A DNA stretch of 64,000 bases from assembly GCF_016107305.1 (NCBI RefSeq), contig NZ_RCVR01000002.1:124001-188000 (forward strand), in the 5' to 3' direction. Under the pieces are notes generated by a model. The model saw only the letters and a list, made by a program, of their open reading frames with translations. It did not search any database and was not told where the DNA came from. Position 1 is the first letter of the stretch; each line of letters begins with the position of its first letter. Source of the DNA: Roseomonas sp. KE2513 (GTDB lineage Bacteria > Pseudomonadota > Alphaproteobacteria > Acetobacterales > Acetobacteraceae). Positions 8,795 through 18,511 of this stretch are shown piece by piece. A program made the position numbers and the translations under genes.

Positions 8795-8845
8795 TAAATT
8801 CCCGTCATGCCAGGGCCATGCGCCGGACATGGCAACCTCGGCCCA

Positions 8846-8885
8846 CAAAAGCGAAGCGCGCCGGAGGGTCTCCCCTCCGGCGCGC
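8846..8885 (-). terminator. Rho-independent terminator of sucB
   Basis: A perfect 13-bp stem (8856-8868 with 8873-8885, loop 4 bases) made almost entirely of G and C is followed on the minus strand by TTCGCTTTTG. It starts 23 bases after the sucB stop, separating the sucAB transcript from the iron-transport operon. Confidence 0.8.
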
Positions 8886-8908
8886 TCCAACAACTCAGCA
8901 GGGTGGGA

Positions 8909-10138
8909 TCAGAGCCCGAGCAGCAGGCGCCGCGCGTCCTCCACGCCCTCCTTCACGCGCACGAGGAAGGACACCGCTTCCTTCCCGTCCACGATCCGGT
9001 GGTCGTAGGAGAGCGCGATGTACATCATCGGGCGCACCTCGATCTTGCCGCCCACGACCATCGCCCGCTCCTTGATCGCGTGCATCCCGAGGATGCCGGA
9101 CTGGGGCGGGTTGAGGATCGGAGTGGACATCAGGCTGCCGTAGATGCCTCCATTGGTGATGGTGAAGCTGCCGCCCGCCATCTCCTCGAGCTTCAGCTGG
9201 CCGTCGCGCACGCGCTTGCCGAAGTCGCCGATCGCCTTCTCGATGCCGGCGAAGGACAGGTCCTGGGCATTGCGCAGCACCGGCACCACGAGGCCCGAGG
9301 GGCCGCCGACCGCGATGCCCATGTTGACGAAGTGCTTGTAGACGACCTCGTCACCATCGATCTCGGCGTTGACGGCCGGGAACTCCTGCAGCGCGGCCAC
9401 GCAGGCCTTCACGAAGAAGGACATGAAGCCGAGCTTCACGCCGTGCTTCTTCTCGAAGGCGTCCTTGTACTCGGCGCGCAGGGCCATCGCATTCGTCATG
9501 TCCACCTCGTTGAAGGTGGTGAGCATGGCGGCGGTGTTCTGCGCCTCCTTCAGGCGGCGCGCGATGGTGATGCGCAGGCGCGTCATCTTCACGCGCTCCT
9601 CGCCCTCGCCGGTGGCGCGCGGCGCCTTGGCGGCGGGCGCGGTGGCAGCGGGGGCCGGGCGGGAGAGGAATTCCAGCACGTCGCCCTTGGCGATGCGGCC
9701 GTCCTTGGCACTGCCCTGGCCGATCTGCCCGGCCGAGATACCGTTATCCGCCATCATCTTGGCGGCCGCGGGCAGCGGAGCATGGGAGGTGGCGCTCGTG
9801 GGCTCCGCGCCGCCGGGGCGGGCAACGGGGCCGGCGACAGAGCGCGGCTCCTCCACCTTCGGGGCGGCGGGGGCGGGCGCCTTCGGCGCGGGGGACGCAC
9901 CGGAACCGGCGCCCAGCGTGCCGAGAAGGCCGCCGACCTCGACCTCGGCGCCCTCGTCGGCCGCGATGCTCTCGATGGTGCCGGCGGAGGGGGCGTTCAC
10001 CTCCACCGTCACCTTATCGGTCTCCAGCTCGACCAACGGCTCGTCGGCGGCCACCGATTCGCCGGCCTTCTTCAGCCAGCGTGCCACGGTGGCCGTCGTT
10101 ACGCTCTCGCCCAGGGTGGGCACCAGGATCTCGGTCAT
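8909..10138 (-). CDS. sucB: Dihydrolipoyllysine succinyltransferase (E2 of 2-oxoglutarate dehydrogenase)
   Basis: 409 residues. One lipoyl domain (residues 1-77) with the modified lysine Lys42 in ETDKV, an Ala/Pro linker, a peripheral-subunit-binding domain (about 120-160) and the catalytic core ending in [12 protein letters not shown] with His380 and Asp384. E2 transfers the succinyl group from lipoyllysine to CoA and forms the core of the complex. It is 25 bases downstream of sucA on the same strand. A strong hairpin terminator follows it, so E3 (lpdA, 3.4 kb further on) is probably made from another transcript. Confidence 0.97.
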   Translation of the reverse strand: MTEILVPTLGESVTTATVARWLKKAGESVAADEPLVELETDKVTVEVNAPSAGTIESIAADEGAEVEVGGLLGTLGAGSGASPAPKAPAPAAPKVEEPRSVAGPVARPGGAEPTSATSHAPLPAAAKMMADNGISAGQIGQGSAKDGRIAKGDVLEFLSRPAPAATAPAAKAPRATGEGEERVKMTRLRITIARRLKEAQNTAAMLTTFNEVDMTNAMALRAEYKDAFEKKHGVKLGFMSFFVKACVAALQEFPAVNAEIDGDEVVYKHFVNMGIAVGGPSGLVVPVLRNAQDLSFAGIEKAIGDFGKRVRDGQLKLEEMAGGSFTITNGGIYGSLMSTPILNPPQSGILGMHAIKERAMVVGGKIEVRPMMYIALSYDHRIVDGKEAVSFLVRVKEGVEDARRLLLGL

Positions 10139-10163
10139 CGTCTTTCCTCTGCCAAGGTCCGGC

Positions 10164-13055
10164 TCAGCTCAACCCGAGCGCCTGGCGAACGAGCGCTTCC
10201 TGCTGCTGCGCGTGCACCTTGGCAAGCCCCGTTGCGGGGCTGGCGGCCGCGGGGCGGCCGACATAGCCCGGCCGGCGCGCCTTACCGCCCGCCGCGACCA
10301 GCACTTCCTCGATCTTGCGGTCGACGAAGTTCCAGCCGCCCATGTTCTCCGGCTCCTCCTGGCACCAGACCACCTCGGCCTTGCTGTAGGGGGCCAGCAC
10401 CTTCGGCAGGGAGATGCGCGGGAAGGGGTAAAGCTGCTCCATCCGGATGATGGCGACGTCCTTCACGCCCTTGTCGCGGCGCTCCTGCAACAGGTCGTAA
10501 TAGACCTTGCCGGTGCAGATCACGACGCGCCGCACCTTCTCGGGCGCAACCAGCTCGTCGGTCTCGGGGATCACCACTTGGAAGCGGCTGCCCGGCCCGA
10601 ACTCCGCGAGGGAGGAGGTGGCCAGCTTGTGGCGCAGCAGCGACTTCGGCGTCATCAGGATGAGCGGCTTGCGGTAGTTCGCCTTCATCTGGCGGCGCAG
10701 CGCGTGGAAGTAGTTCGCGGGCGTGGTGATGTTGGCCACCCGCATGTTCCGCTCGGCGCAAAGCTGAAGGTAGCGCTCGAGGCGGGCGGAGGAGTGCTCC
10801 GGCCCCTGCCCCTCGTAGCCATGCGGCAGAAGCATCACGAGGCCAGACATGCGCAGCCACTTCGTCTCGGCGGAGGCGATGAACTGGTCGATGATGACCT
10901 GCGCGCCGTTGGCGAAGTCGCCGAACTGCCCCTCCCACATCACCAGCGTGTTCGGGTCGGCCAGCGAGTAGCCATAGTCGAAGCCCAGCACCCCGAACTC
11001 CGAGAGAAGGGAGTTGAAGGCCTCCAACCGCTTCTGCCCGTCGCGGATGTTGTTCAGCGGGACGTACTCGGCCTGCGTCTGCTGGTCGATGAGGTAGGCG
11101 TGGCGCTGAGAGAATGTGCCGCGCTGCACGTCCTCGCCGGAGATGCGGACGCGGTGGCCGTCAACCAGCAGCGTGCCAATGGCCAGCGCCTCGCCGGTCG
11201 CCCAGTCGATGCCCTCGCCGGTGTCGATCGCCTGGCGCTTGGCCTCGAGCTGGCGCAGGATCTTCGGATTGGCGCCGAAGCCCTCCGGCACGCGGGAGAG
11301 GGCGGCGCCCACCTCGCGCAGCAGGTCCGGCTCCGCCGCCGTGTCGGTCTCGGCCTCCGGCTCGTCGTTGCCGGCGGCCTTCAGGCCGGACCAATGGCCC
11401 TCCAGCCAGTCGGCCTTGTTCGGCTTGAAGGTCTGGCTGGCCTGGAAGGCCTCGTCCATCTTCGCGAAGAAGGCGTCCTGGATGGCCTTGGACTCGGCCT
11501 CCGGCACCGCACCCTCGGCCGCCAGCTTCCCCGCGTACTTCGTGCGCGTCGTCGGCGTCTCCTTGATGCGGGCATACATCAGGGGCTGGGTGAAGGCCGG
11601 CTCGTCGCTCTCGTTATGGCCGTGGCGACGATAGCAGACGATGTCGAGCACGATGTCCGTGGAGAAGCGCTGGCGGAACTCGGCGCAGATGCGGGCACAG
11701 AAAACCACCGCCTCCGGGTCGTCGCCGTTGACGTGCAGGATCGGCGCCTGGACGGACTTCGCGACGTCCGTGCAGTAGAGGCCCGAATAGGCGTGCGCCG
11801 GCGTGGTGGTGAAGCCGATCTGGTTGTTCGTCACGACATGGATCGTGCCGCCGACGCGGTAGCCGATGAGCTGGCTCATCGCCATCGTCTCATAGACCAC
11901 GCCCTGGCCGGCGAAGGCGGCGTCGCCGTGAAGCAGGATGCCCATGACGCTCTTCCGCGCCTTGGTGTCGCCGGCCATGTCCTGGCGGGCGCGCACCTTG
12001 CCGATGACCACCGGGTCCACCGCTTCCAGGTGGGAGGGGTTGGGCTGGAGGGAGAGGTGAACCTGCCGGCCCTCGATCTCCACGTCGGTCGAGGTGCCCA
12101 GGTGGTACTTCACGTCGCCCGAGCCCTGCACGTCCTCGGCGTGGCCGGCGCCCTTGAACTCGGCGAAGACCTGGGTGAACGACTTCTTCACCACGTTCAC
12201 GAGCGTGGAGAGGCGGCCGCGATGGGCCATGCCGATCGCGATCTCGTTCACGCCGTCCCGGGCGCCCTGGGCGATGATCTCCTGCAGGGCGGGGATGGTG
12301 GACTCGCCGCCCTCAAGGCCGAAGCGCTTCGTGCCCACGAACTTGCGGGCGCAATAGGCCTCGAAGCCCTCGGCCTCGGTCAGCTGCTGCAGGATGGTGC
12401 GCTTGCCGTCCTTGTCGAAGGCGGCCTTCCAGGGCGCACCCTCGATGCGCTGCTGGATCCAAGACTTCTGCTCGGGGTCCTGGATGTGCATGAACTCGAC
12501 GCCGATCGAGCCGCAGTAGCTCGCCTTCACGATCGAGAGGATCTCGCGCAGCGTCGCCGTCTCGCGGCCGAGCACCTTGTCGATGAAGATCGGCCGGTCG
12601 AGGTCGGCCTCGGTGAAGCCGTAGGTGGCGGGGTCCAGCTCCGGGTGCGGCTTCTTCTTCTGCAGGCCCAGCGGGTCGAGGTCGGCCTCAAGGTGACCGC
12701 GCACGCGATAGGCGCGGATGAGCATCAGCGCGCGGAGCGAGTCGACCACCTGCTGGCGCGAGACGGCAGAGTCCGCGGCCTTTGCGGCCGGGGCGGCGGG
12801 CGCCGCACCCTTGCCACCCTTCGCCGGGGCGGGGGCCTCAGGCTCGGGCGCGAAGCCGCCGCGGGGGCGGGGCGCCCAGGACGCGCCGGCGGCGTCGCCG
12901 AGCACCGCGCGGGCATCGTCGTTCAGCGCGGCGAACAGCTCCTGGAAGGAGGGATCGACGCTGTCCGGGGCCTGGACCCAGCGGGCGTAGAGGTCGGCGA
13001 GGAAGGCGGCGTTCGCCCCCGTCATCGCACTGGCTAGGATGTCCACTCCGGGCAT
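10164..13055 (-). CDS. sucA: 2-oxoglutarate dehydrogenase E1 component
   Basis: 963 residues from ATG 13055, preceded by GGAAG; an ATG 30 bases downstream is less well placed. Full-length E1o architecture: N-terminal E2-binding segment ([20 protein letters not shown]), thiamine-diphosphate region ([33 protein letters not shown]) and transketolase-like C-terminal domain ([19 protein letters not shown]). It decarboxylates 2-oxoglutarate and succinylates the E2 lipoyl group, the rate-controlling TCA step. It begins a sucA-sucB unit. The tail ([18 protein letters not shown]) matches the conserved E1o C terminus. Confidence 0.97.
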   Translation of the reverse strand: MPGVDILASAMTGANAAFLADLYARWVQAPDSVDPSFQELFAALNDDARAVLGDAAGASWAPRPRGGFAPEPEAPAPAKGGKGAAPAAPAAKAADSAVSRQQVVDSLRALMLIRAYRVRGHLEADLDPLGLQKKKPHPELDPATYGFTEADLDRPIFIDKVLGRETATLREILSIVKASYCGSIGVEFMHIQDPEQKSWIQQRIEGAPWKAAFDKDGKRTILQQLTEAEGFEAYCARKFVGTKRFGLEGGESTIPALQEIIAQGARDGVNEIAIGMAHRGRLSTLVNVVKKSFTQVFAEFKGAGHAEDVQGSGDVKYHLGTSTDVEIEGRQVHLSLQPNPSHLEAVDPVVIGKVRARQDMAGDTKARKSVMGILLHGDAAFAGQGVVYETMAMSQLIGYRVGGTIHVVTNNQIGFTTTPAHAYSGLYCTDVAKSVQAPILHVNGDDPEAVVFCARICAEFRQRFSTDIVLDIVCYRRHGHNESDEPAFTQPLMYARIKETPTTRTKYAGKLAAEGAVPEAESKAIQDAFFAKMDEAFQASQTFKPNKADWLEGHWSGLKAAGNDEPEAETDTAAEPDLLREVGAALSRVPEGFGANPKILRQLEAKRQAIDTGEGIDWATGEALAIGTLLVDGHRVRISGEDVQRGTFSQRHAYLIDQQTQAEYVPLNNIRDGQKRLEAFNSLLSEFGVLGFDYGYSLADPNTLVMWEGQFGDFANGAQVIIDQFIASAETKWLRMSGLVMLLPHGYEGQGPEHSSARLERYLQLCAERNMRVANITTPANYFHALRRQMKANYRKPLILMTPKSLLRHKLATSSLAEFGPGSRFQVVIPETDELVAPEKVRRVVICTGKVYYDLLQERRDKGVKDVAIIRMEQLYPFPRISLPKVLAPYSKAEVVWCQEEPENMGGWNFVDRKIEEVLVAAGGKARRPGYVGRPAAASPATGLAKVHAQQQEALVRQALGLS

Positions 13056-13383
13056 GATCTTCCGCTTCGGCTCTGGGCTGATGAGGGGTTTAGACGGCGA
13101 ACGGGGCAGGGTTGTGGCAATTTAAGGTCCGGCGGGGCCCCCGGAGCCGCGGGCTCGTCGGGGCCCAAAGCGGCCGGCGCGCAATTTCTGGACCTGCTTC
13201 CGTTATCATCTCGTTGCTCTCCCGGCGCTGGCCGGGTCTCCCACGCACCAATTGGTCCGCGACGCACCGCTTGTCACCCGTCTTACCGTCATGACAGGTC
13301 GGCGCAAGACACGGGCAACTCATAAGTCCTGGGAAATGGCAAAGAGGGAGGGGCGGACCCGCCCGCCCCTCCCCATCAACCGC
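13056..13383. other. 328-base intergenic region upstream of sucA
   Basis: No gene is supported here. It holds the sucA leader on the minus strand (GGAAG ribosome-binding site at its right-hand start) and, at its far end, the hairpin terminator of the aminotransferase gene. A 10-bp palindrome ACCAATTGGT lies at about 13246-13255. A 77-codon minus-strand open frame (13090-13323) has no ribosome-binding site or recognisable product. Confidence 0.6.
13341..13373 (-). terminator. Terminator of branched-chain aminotransferase gene
   Basis: An 11-bp stem (13346-13356 with 13363-13373, loop 6 bases) of GGGAGGGGCGG type is followed on the minus strand by CTCTTTG. It lies 10 bases past the aminotransferase stop. 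The T-tract is short. Confidence 0.65.
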
Positions 13384-14280
13384 TCAGGCCGCCGCGACGA
13401 GACCGGCTTGGCCGCCCCGCACCAGGCTGGCGTAGTCGGCGACCAGCCGCTCCGTGATCCGGCCCGGGGTGAAGCGGAGCTCCCCAATCCGCCGCACCGG
13501 CGTCACCTCCGCCGCCGTGCCCGCCAGGAACACCTCGCTCGCCCCGGCGATTTCCGTAGGCGCGATGGTCCGCTCTACCACCTTCATCCCAGCCTGGCGG
13601 GCGAGATCCATTACGGTGCGGCGGGTGATACCGTCGAGGAAGCCGAACGGGGCCGGGCTGTGCAGTTCCCCGTCGAAAACAAAAAAGATGTTCGCCCCGG
13701 TCGCCTCCGCCACGTCGCCCTTGAAGTCGAGCATGAGGGCGTCGTCGAAGCCCTCATCCTCCGCCGTTTGCTTGGCCAGGGTGCCGATGACGTAGAGACC
13801 GCTCGCTTTCGACTCCGTCGGTGCGGTCTCGGGCGAGGGGCGGCGCCACTTCGCCATGGCCAGCGAGATGCCGGCCATCCGGTCCGCGCCGAAGAGGTTC
13901 GGCCAGGCCCAGGCGGCGATTGCGACATGGATGCTTGTGCCCCGCGCTGCCACCGCCAGCTTCTCCGAGCCGCGCCAGGCGATGGGGCGGAGATACCCGT
14001 CGGTCAGACCGTTGCGGACGAGGGCCTCGGTGCAGGCCGCCTCGATCGCGCCCATGCCGTAAGGGATTTCGAAGCCGAGAAGGCGGGCGGAGCGGAAGAG
14101 GCGTTCGGTATGTTCGCGCAACTTGAACACGCGGCCGCCATAGGCCCGCTCCCCCTCGAAGACGCCGCTGGCATAATGCAGCCCATGGGTCAGCACATGC
14201 AGCTTCGCGTCGCGCCAGGGCACGAAGTCGCCATCGAGCCAGATCCATCCGTCGCGGTCATCGAAGGGAGCGGGAGACAT
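13384..14280 (-). CDS. Branched-chain amino acid aminotransferase (class IV)
   Basis: 298 residues from ATG 14280, preceded by AGGAAGGAAA; nine upstream in-frame codons are excluded. The fold-type IV PLP enzyme features are clear: HGLHYASGVFEGERAY, KLREHTERLF, PLP-binding Lys158 in ESKASGLY, and GITRRTVMDLA near the phosphate site. It should transfer amino groups between leucine, isoleucine or valine and 2-oxoglutarate; D-amino-acid aminotransferases share this fold, so specificity is inferred. A second, longer aminotransferase gene (22814-23899) of the other BCAT subgroup is in the same window. Divergent from the marR-type operon. Confidence 0.88.
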   Translation of the reverse strand: MSPAPFDDRDGWIWLDGDFVPWRDAKLHVLTHGLHYASGVFEGERAYGGRVFKLREHTERLFRSARLLGFEIPYGMGAIEAACTEALVRNGLTDGYLRPIAWRGSEKLAVAARGTSIHVAIAAWAWPNLFGADRMAGISLAMAKWRRPSPETAPTESKASGLYVIGTLAKQTAEDEGFDDALMLDFKGDVAEATGANIFFVFDGELHSPAPFGFLDGITRRTVMDLARQAGMKVVERTIAPTEIAGASEVFLAGTAAEVTPVRRIGELRFTPGRITERLVADYASLVRGGQAGLVAAA

Positions 14281-14321
14281 GAGTGTTTTCCTTCCTGAAG
14301 GCACCATTGAGAGTAAGTTTA

Positions 14322-14351
14322 TTTCTTCTCGCCAAGAATTTTTAGAAGAAA
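14322..14351. promoter_or_regulatory. Inverted repeat in divergent aminotransferase/marR region
   Basis: TTTCTTCT (14322-14329) and AGAAGAAA (14344-14351) form an 8-bp inverted repeat with a 14-base spacer in a locally AT-rich stretch between the two divergent starts. It could be an operator for the MarR-type regulator or the response regulator encoded on the right. Function is inferred from position only. Confidence 0.4.
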
Positions 14352-14400
14352 ACTCATGATTACGTCAACAATACTGCCAGAACCAGGGGGCGGAGCTGCC

Positions 14401-15057
14401 ATGTCCGAACGGCCGGATCCCCGTGGTGTGCCCAGTTCCCCTGCCGGCACGCAGGGCGCGGCCGGGCGAAACCTCCTCTTCTTGCGGGAGGAGGAGCTGC
14501 GGCTGGCCCAGGACCTTCTCTTCTTCGGCTACCGCGACTTTACGGCGGGGCCGGACGCCATCTTAGCGGAGCTGGGCATGGGCCGGGCGCACCACCGGGT
14601 GCTGCACTTCCTCGGCCGGCGGCCAGGGCTGACGGTGGGGGAGCTGCTCGGCATCCTCGCGATCACGAAGCAGTCCCTCGCGCGCGTGCTCACGCCGCTC
14701 GTCGCTCAGGGCTATGTCGCCCAGAGCCCGGGCCGGGCGGACCGGCGCCAGCGGCACCTCTCCCTCACCCCGATGGGGGAGGCGCTGGAGCGCCGCCTCT
14801 TCGAACGGCAGCGGGAGACGGTAACGCGCGCCTATCGCGAGGCCGGGCCCGCGGCGGTGGAGGGCTTCCGCCACGTCATGCGCGGGCTGATGGGCCCGGA
14901 AGCCCGACGCGGGCTGGATCGCCTGGGGGCTCGGGCGGGCGCCCCTCCCAGTCACGACGCGCCGCAGAGGGCCCGGCCGGAGGGTGGTAAAGGGCCGGCG
15001 CCCGAGGGCGGCAGCCCTGCCCCCGCCCCTAAAGCTGCGGTGGAGAAGGCGCCGTGA
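14401..15057 (+). CDS. MarR-family transcriptional regulator
   Basis: 218 residues from ATG 14401 behind GGGGGCGGAG; an upstream ATG at 14356 next to the inverted repeat is possible. Residues about 35-160 are the MarR winged helix: GMGRAHHRVLHFLGRRPGLT, LLGILAITKQSLARVLTPLV (recognition helix) and a wing with PGRADRRQRHLSLTPMG. The C-terminal 50 residues are a low-complexity Pro/Ala/Gly tail. The stop overlaps the response-regulator start (GTGA), so the three genes to the right form one operon. Ligand unknown. Confidence 0.88.
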   Translation: MSERPDPRGVPSSPAGTQGAAGRNLLFLREEELRLAQDLLFFGYRDFTAGPDAILAELGMGRAHHRVLHFLGRRPGLTVGELLGILAITKQSLARVLTPLVAQGYVAQSPGRADRRQRHLSLTPMGEALERRLFERQRETVTRAYREAGPAAVEGFRHVMRGLMGPEARRGLDRLGARAGAPPSHDAPQRARPEGGKGPAPEGGSPAPAPKAAVEKAP

Positions 15058-15746
15058 CCGACGCCGCACACCTGCTCGTGGTCGATGACGACGCGCGTCT
15101 CCGCACCCTTCTCCAGCGCTTCCTGGCCGAGCAGGGCTTCCGCGTCACCGCCGCGGCCGATGCCGCCGCCGCGCGCCAGGCGCTGGAGGGGATGGAATTC
15201 GACCTAATGGTGCTGGACGTGATGATGCCCGGCGAGACCGGGCTGCACCTGACGGAAAGCCTCCGCCGCGCGGGGCAGGACGTGCCCATCCTCATGCTGA
15301 CGGCGGCGGGCGAGCCCGACGACCGCATCGCCGGCTTCGAGCACGGCGCCGACGACTACCTCGCCAAGCCCTTCGACCCGCGGGAGCTGGCGCTTCGGAT
15401 CCGCACCATCCTCAAGCGCGCCGCGCCGCCCTCCGCCGTGCCCCTTCCCCCGGTGCAGCTCGGCCTGCGCTGGTTCGATCCCGAGCGGGGCGAGCTGCGC
15501 GGGCCCGAGGGGGTGACCCGGCTGACCGGCGGCGAGGCCTCGCTCCTCGTCGCGCTCGCCCGGCGTGGGGGCGAGGTGCTGTCGCGCGAGGAGATCGCCA
15601 CCGCCATGGGCTCGCCCGAGGCTGGGGAGCGCGCGGTGGACGTGACCGTGACCCGGCTTCGGCGCAAGATCGAGCCCGACCCGCGCGAGCCGCGCTTCCT
15701 GCACACGGTGCGGCACAAGGGCTATGTCCTCCGCCCCGGCGCCTGA
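15054..15746 (+). CDS. OmpR/PhoB-family response regulator
   Basis: 230 residues from GTG 15054. The receiver domain has the acidic pocket Asp11-Asp13, phospho-acceptor Asp55 (LMVLDVMMPG) and Lys in AKPFD; the C-terminal winged helix (about 135-228) ends with the signature VDVTVTRLRRKIEPDPREPRFLHTVR and GYVL. It is a DNA-binding effector activated by the kinase encoded next. The three-gene unit MarR, regulator, kinase is unusual in joining a ligand-type and a phospho-type regulator; target genes are not evident, though the divergent aminotransferase is one candidate. Confidence 0.95.
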   Translation: MTDAAHLLVVDDDARLRTLLQRFLAEQGFRVTAAADAAAARQALEGMEFDLMVLDVMMPGETGLHLTESLRRAGQDVPILMLTAAGEPDDRIAGFEHGADDYLAKPFDPRELALRIRTILKRAAPPSAVPLPPVQLGLRWFDPERGELRGPEGVTRLTGGEASLLVALARRGGEVLSREEIATAMGSPEAGERAVDVTVTRLRRKIEPDPREPRFLHTVRHKGYVLRPGA

Positions 15747-15786
15747 ACCGGATCGGCAGGCGCGGGACGGATCGGGGAGGGCCGCC

Positions 15787-17268
15787 ATGGCACCGGACAT
15801 CGGCGCCGCCGAGATCGGCGAGCGGGGTATCGCGAGGCCGGGGAGCGGCAGGGCCAGCATCGGCCGCGGCGACGGGGCGGCAGAGGCCGAGGCTGGCGCA
15901 CACCCCTGCTCGCCCCCGGCCTGGACCCGCCGCCGGCGCCTGCGCGGGGTGGTCACGGCCGCGCTGCGTCCCTTCGTGCCGCGCGGGCTGCTCGCGCGCG
16001 CGCTCCTCATCATCCTCGTGCCGCTGGTGGTCACCCAGGGCATCGCGCTGCAGCTTTTCTACGGCACCCATCTCGACGTGATCTCCCGCCGGCTGGCAGG
16101 GGGCGTCGCGGGGGATATCGGCATGGTGACGGAGGTCCTCTCCCGCCAGCCGGACCAGGAGGAGTGGGGCTGGATCTTCCGCGAGGCCGCTTGGCGCCTT
16201 GACCTCTCCCTTGCCTTCGAGGCCGGCGCGACGCTTGGCCCGCCGGCCTCGCGCCCGGCCAGCCTGCCCCTGCTGCCGCTGGAGGAGGACCTGGACCAGG
16301 CGATCCGGGAGCGCGTGCGTCTTCCCTTCGACACGGACTGGCAGAGCGACCCGCGCAGCGTGATCATCCGGATCGGCATGCCCGACGGCGTGCTGAGCGT
16401 GGAGGCGCCGAGGAAGCGTCTCTTCTCCGGCACGCTTTATCTCTTCGTCATCTGGCTCGTCGGCGCCTCGCTGCTGCTTTTCGGGGTGGCCGCGCTGTTC
16501 ATGAAGAACCAGGTGCGGGCGCTGCGCCGCCTGGCCGCGGCGGCCGAAGCCTTCGGCAAGGGGCGCGAGACCGGCCCGATCAAGCCAGAGGGCGCGAGCG
16601 AGGTCCGCCAGGCCGGCGCCGCCTTCAACGGCATGCGCGCGAATATCCGCCGCTTCGTCACCCAGCGGACAGAGCTGCTGGCCGGCATCAGCCACGACCT
16701 GCGCACCCCCCTCACCCGCCTGCGCCTCGGCCTCGCCATGTTGCCGCGCGGCGCCGAGGAGGACGCGGCCGCCATGACCCAGGACGTGGAGGAGATGGAG
16801 CGGATGATCGCCTCCTACCTCGCCTTCGCGCGCGGCGAGGTGCTGGAGGCGCCGGAGAGCACCGACCTCGTCGCCCTCGTGCGGGACATGGTCTCGCGCC
16901 TTCCCGCGGAGGGGTCGCAGGTGGTGGTGCACGAGGTTCCGCCCTCCCTCACCCTGCCGCTAAGGGCGGATGCGCTGCGGCGCTGCCTGGGCAACCTGCT
17001 CGACAACGCCCTGCGCCACGCGGGCTTCGTCGCCGTCTCCGTCCGGCCGACGCCGGGCTGGGCGGAGGTATTGGTGGACGACAACGGCCCGGGCATCCCC
17101 GCCCCGGCGCGGGAGGGGGCCTTCAAGCCCTTCGCCAGCTTCTCCGCCGGCGGCACGGGCCTCGGCCTCGCCATTGCCCGCGACATCGCCCGCGCCCATG
17201 GCGGCGAGATCGCGCTGGAGGAGAGCCCGATGGGCGGGCTGCGCGCCGTGGTGCGGCTGCCGATGTAA
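15787..17268 (+). CDS. EnvZ-like sensor histidine kinase
   Basis: 493 residues from ATG 15787, chosen for its GGGGAGGG ribosome-binding site; an alternative ATG at 15724 overlaps the regulator gene. Domains: a disordered N-terminal segment, TM1 (about residues 69-92, LLARALLIILVPLVVTQG), a periplasmic loop of about 120 residues, TM2 (about 216-238), HAMP, HisKA with His303 in GISHDLRTPLTRLRL, and HATPase with GNLLDNALRHA, DNGPGIP and GTGLGLAIA. It should phosphorylate the adjacent OmpR-type regulator. EnvZ-like layout and sequence; the stimulus is unknown. Confidence 0.93.
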   Translation: MAPDIGAAEIGERGIARPGSGRASIGRGDGAAEAEAGAHPCSPPAWTRRRRLRGVVTAALRPFVPRGLLARALLIILVPLVVTQGIALQLFYGTHLDVISRRLAGGVAGDIGMVTEVLSRQPDQEEWGWIFREAAWRLDLSLAFEAGATLGPPASRPASLPLLPLEEDLDQAIRERVRLPFDTDWQSDPRSVIIRIGMPDGVLSVEAPRKRLFSGTLYLFVIWLVGASLLLFGVAALFMKNQVRALRRLAAAAEAFGKGRETGPIKPEGASEVRQAGAAFNGMRANIRRFVTQRTELLAGISHDLRTPLTRLRLGLAMLPRGAEEDAAAMTQDVEEMERMIASYLAFARGEVLEAPESTDLVALVRDMVSRLPAEGSQVVVHEVPPSLTLPLRADALRRCLGNLLDNALRHAGFVAVSVRPTPGWAEVLVDDNGPGIPAPAREGAFKPFASFSAGGTGLGLAIARDIARAHGGEIALEESPMGGLRAVVRLPM

Positions 17269-17371
17269 GAGGCGGGGCCTTGCCCCATCTGGCGAGAGGC
17301 CTGCGGCTGGACGCGGGCGTTGCCGCGGCCCATTCCGGCACCGCGACGCACCGGAAGCGACGGAGAGGTTG

Positions 17372-18196
17372 ATGAACAGGGCCGGGATCGACATCGGTGC
17401 CGAGGCGGCGGAGCCCACCCCGACTGCGCCCGCGCTCTGGGAGGCATTGCGGGAGGAGGCGGAAGCGGCGGCCGCGGGCGAGCCGGCGCTGCGCGCCCTG
17501 CTGGAACTCGCCGTCCTCCGCCATGAGGCGCTGCTGCCCGCCCTTGCCTCCCTTCTCGCGGGACGGCTGGCGGAACCGCTGATGCCGGCCGAGCGGCTGG
17601 AGGGCTTGGTGCGAGAGGCCGGGGCGGACCTCGTCGGCTTCACTGTAGCAGACCTCGCGGCCACGCGGCGGCGCGACCCGGCGGCGCGCGGCTGGCTCTC
17701 CCCTTTCCTCTACTACAAGGGCTTTCACGCCCTCGCCTGGCACCGGGTGGCGCATCACCTCTGGAATGAGGGGCGGCAGGATCTCGCGCGCTACCTCCAG
17801 AACCGCAGCTCGCTCGTCTTCGGGGTGGATATCCACCCGGCGGTGCCCGTCGGGCGCGGAGTCTTCATCGACCACGCGACGGGCGTGGTGGTCGGGGAGA
17901 CGGCCTCGATCGGCAACGACGTCTCCATTCTTCAGGGCGTGACGCTGGGCGGCACGGGCAAGCAGCGCGGGGACCGGCACCCGAAGGTGCGGGACGGCGT
18001 GCTGCTCTCGGCGGGCGCGAAGGTGCTCGGCAACATCGTCATCGGCCGAGGAGCAAAGGTCGGCGCGGGCAGCGTGGTGCTTGCCGACGTGCCCCCCTGC
18101 GCGACGGTCGCGGGCGTGCCGGCGCGGGTCGTCGGATGGTGCCGGGACGCGGTGCCGGCACTGGCCATGGACCAAAGTATTCCCTCGACCAATTAG
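17372..18196 (+). CDS. cysE: Serine O-acetyltransferase
   Basis: 274 residues from ATG 17372, preceded by CGGAGAGG. The N-terminal helical SATase domain (about 20-150) leads to a left-handed beta-helix of hexapeptide repeats with family signatures DIHPAVPVGRGVFIDHATG, VSILQGVTLGGTGK and GAKVLGNIVIGRGAKVGAGS. It makes O-acetyl-L-serine from serine and acetyl-CoA, the first step of cysteine synthesis. The catalytic His-Asp pair falls in the DHATG region. It is a free-standing gene about 100 bases after the kinase, so co-transcription is possible but not shown. Confidence 0.95.
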   Translation: MNRAGIDIGAEAAEPTPTAPALWEALREEAEAAAAGEPALRALLELAVLRHEALLPALASLLAGRLAEPLMPAERLEGLVREAGADLVGFTVADLAATRRRDPAARGWLSPFLYYKGFHALAWHRVAHHLWNEGRQDLARYLQNRSSLVFGVDIHPAVPVGRGVFIDHATGVVVGETASIGNDVSILQGVTLGGTGKQRGDRHPKVRDGVLLSAGAKVLGNIVIGRGAKVGAGSVVLADVPPCATVAGVPARVVGWCRDAVPALAMDQSIPSTN

Positions 18197-18278
18197 TGAT
18201 CACGTTACCGAGAATTCACGTTTACTTGAAGCCATGTTACGGCATGCTATTCCCACTAAAGGGGAAAGAGGGGCCACA

Positions 18279-18467
18279 ATGCGTTGGATTCTTGGTAGCT
18301 TTTTTGTCGTCGCTCTCGCGAGCCTGGCGAGCACGGGTCAGGCGATGACGCCGGGCGCCGTGACGACCTCCGTCGAGTCTGCCCGCGAGGTGGCCTCCGT
18401 CACGCAGGACGTCGCCAGCCGTCGTCATCGCCGCCACGTGCGTCACCGCCGCGCCATTACGCGCTGA
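18279..18467 (+). CDS. Small secreted basic peptide, unknown function
   Basis: 62 residues from ATG 18279, preceded by AAAGAGGGG. Residues 1-22 are a classic Sec signal peptide (MRWILGSFFVVALASLASTG with cleavage near GQA). The mature part is about 40 residues: a neutral Thr/Ser/Val stretch followed by a strongly basic tail RRHRRHVRHRR. The signal peptide, ribosome-binding site and the strong terminator just behind make this a real gene. The basic, histidine-rich tail could bind metal, nucleic acid or membranes; none is demonstrated. No family recognised. Confidence 0.65.
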   Translation: MRWILGSFFVVALASLASTGQAMTPGAVTTSVESAREVASVTQDVASRRHRRHVRHRRAITR

Positions 18468-18511
18468 GGGGAATGCCGGGAGGGAATTCTCCTCCCGTCG
18501 GAAGGTTTGAG

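Noticed and set aside
9369-13037. A 1222-codon open frame on the strand opposite sucA and sucB
   Set aside because: It is a by-product of high GC content and codon bias. It has no family motifs and lies exactly antisense to two unmistakable genes.
13090-13323. 77-codon minus-strand frame in the sucA upstream gap
   Set aside because: No ribosome-binding site, no recognisable sequence, and it overlaps the likely sucA promoter area.
15724-15786. Upstream start of the EnvZ-like kinase at 15724
   Set aside because: It overlaps the response-regulator gene and lacks a ribosome-binding site, while 15787 has a strong one. Not excluded.
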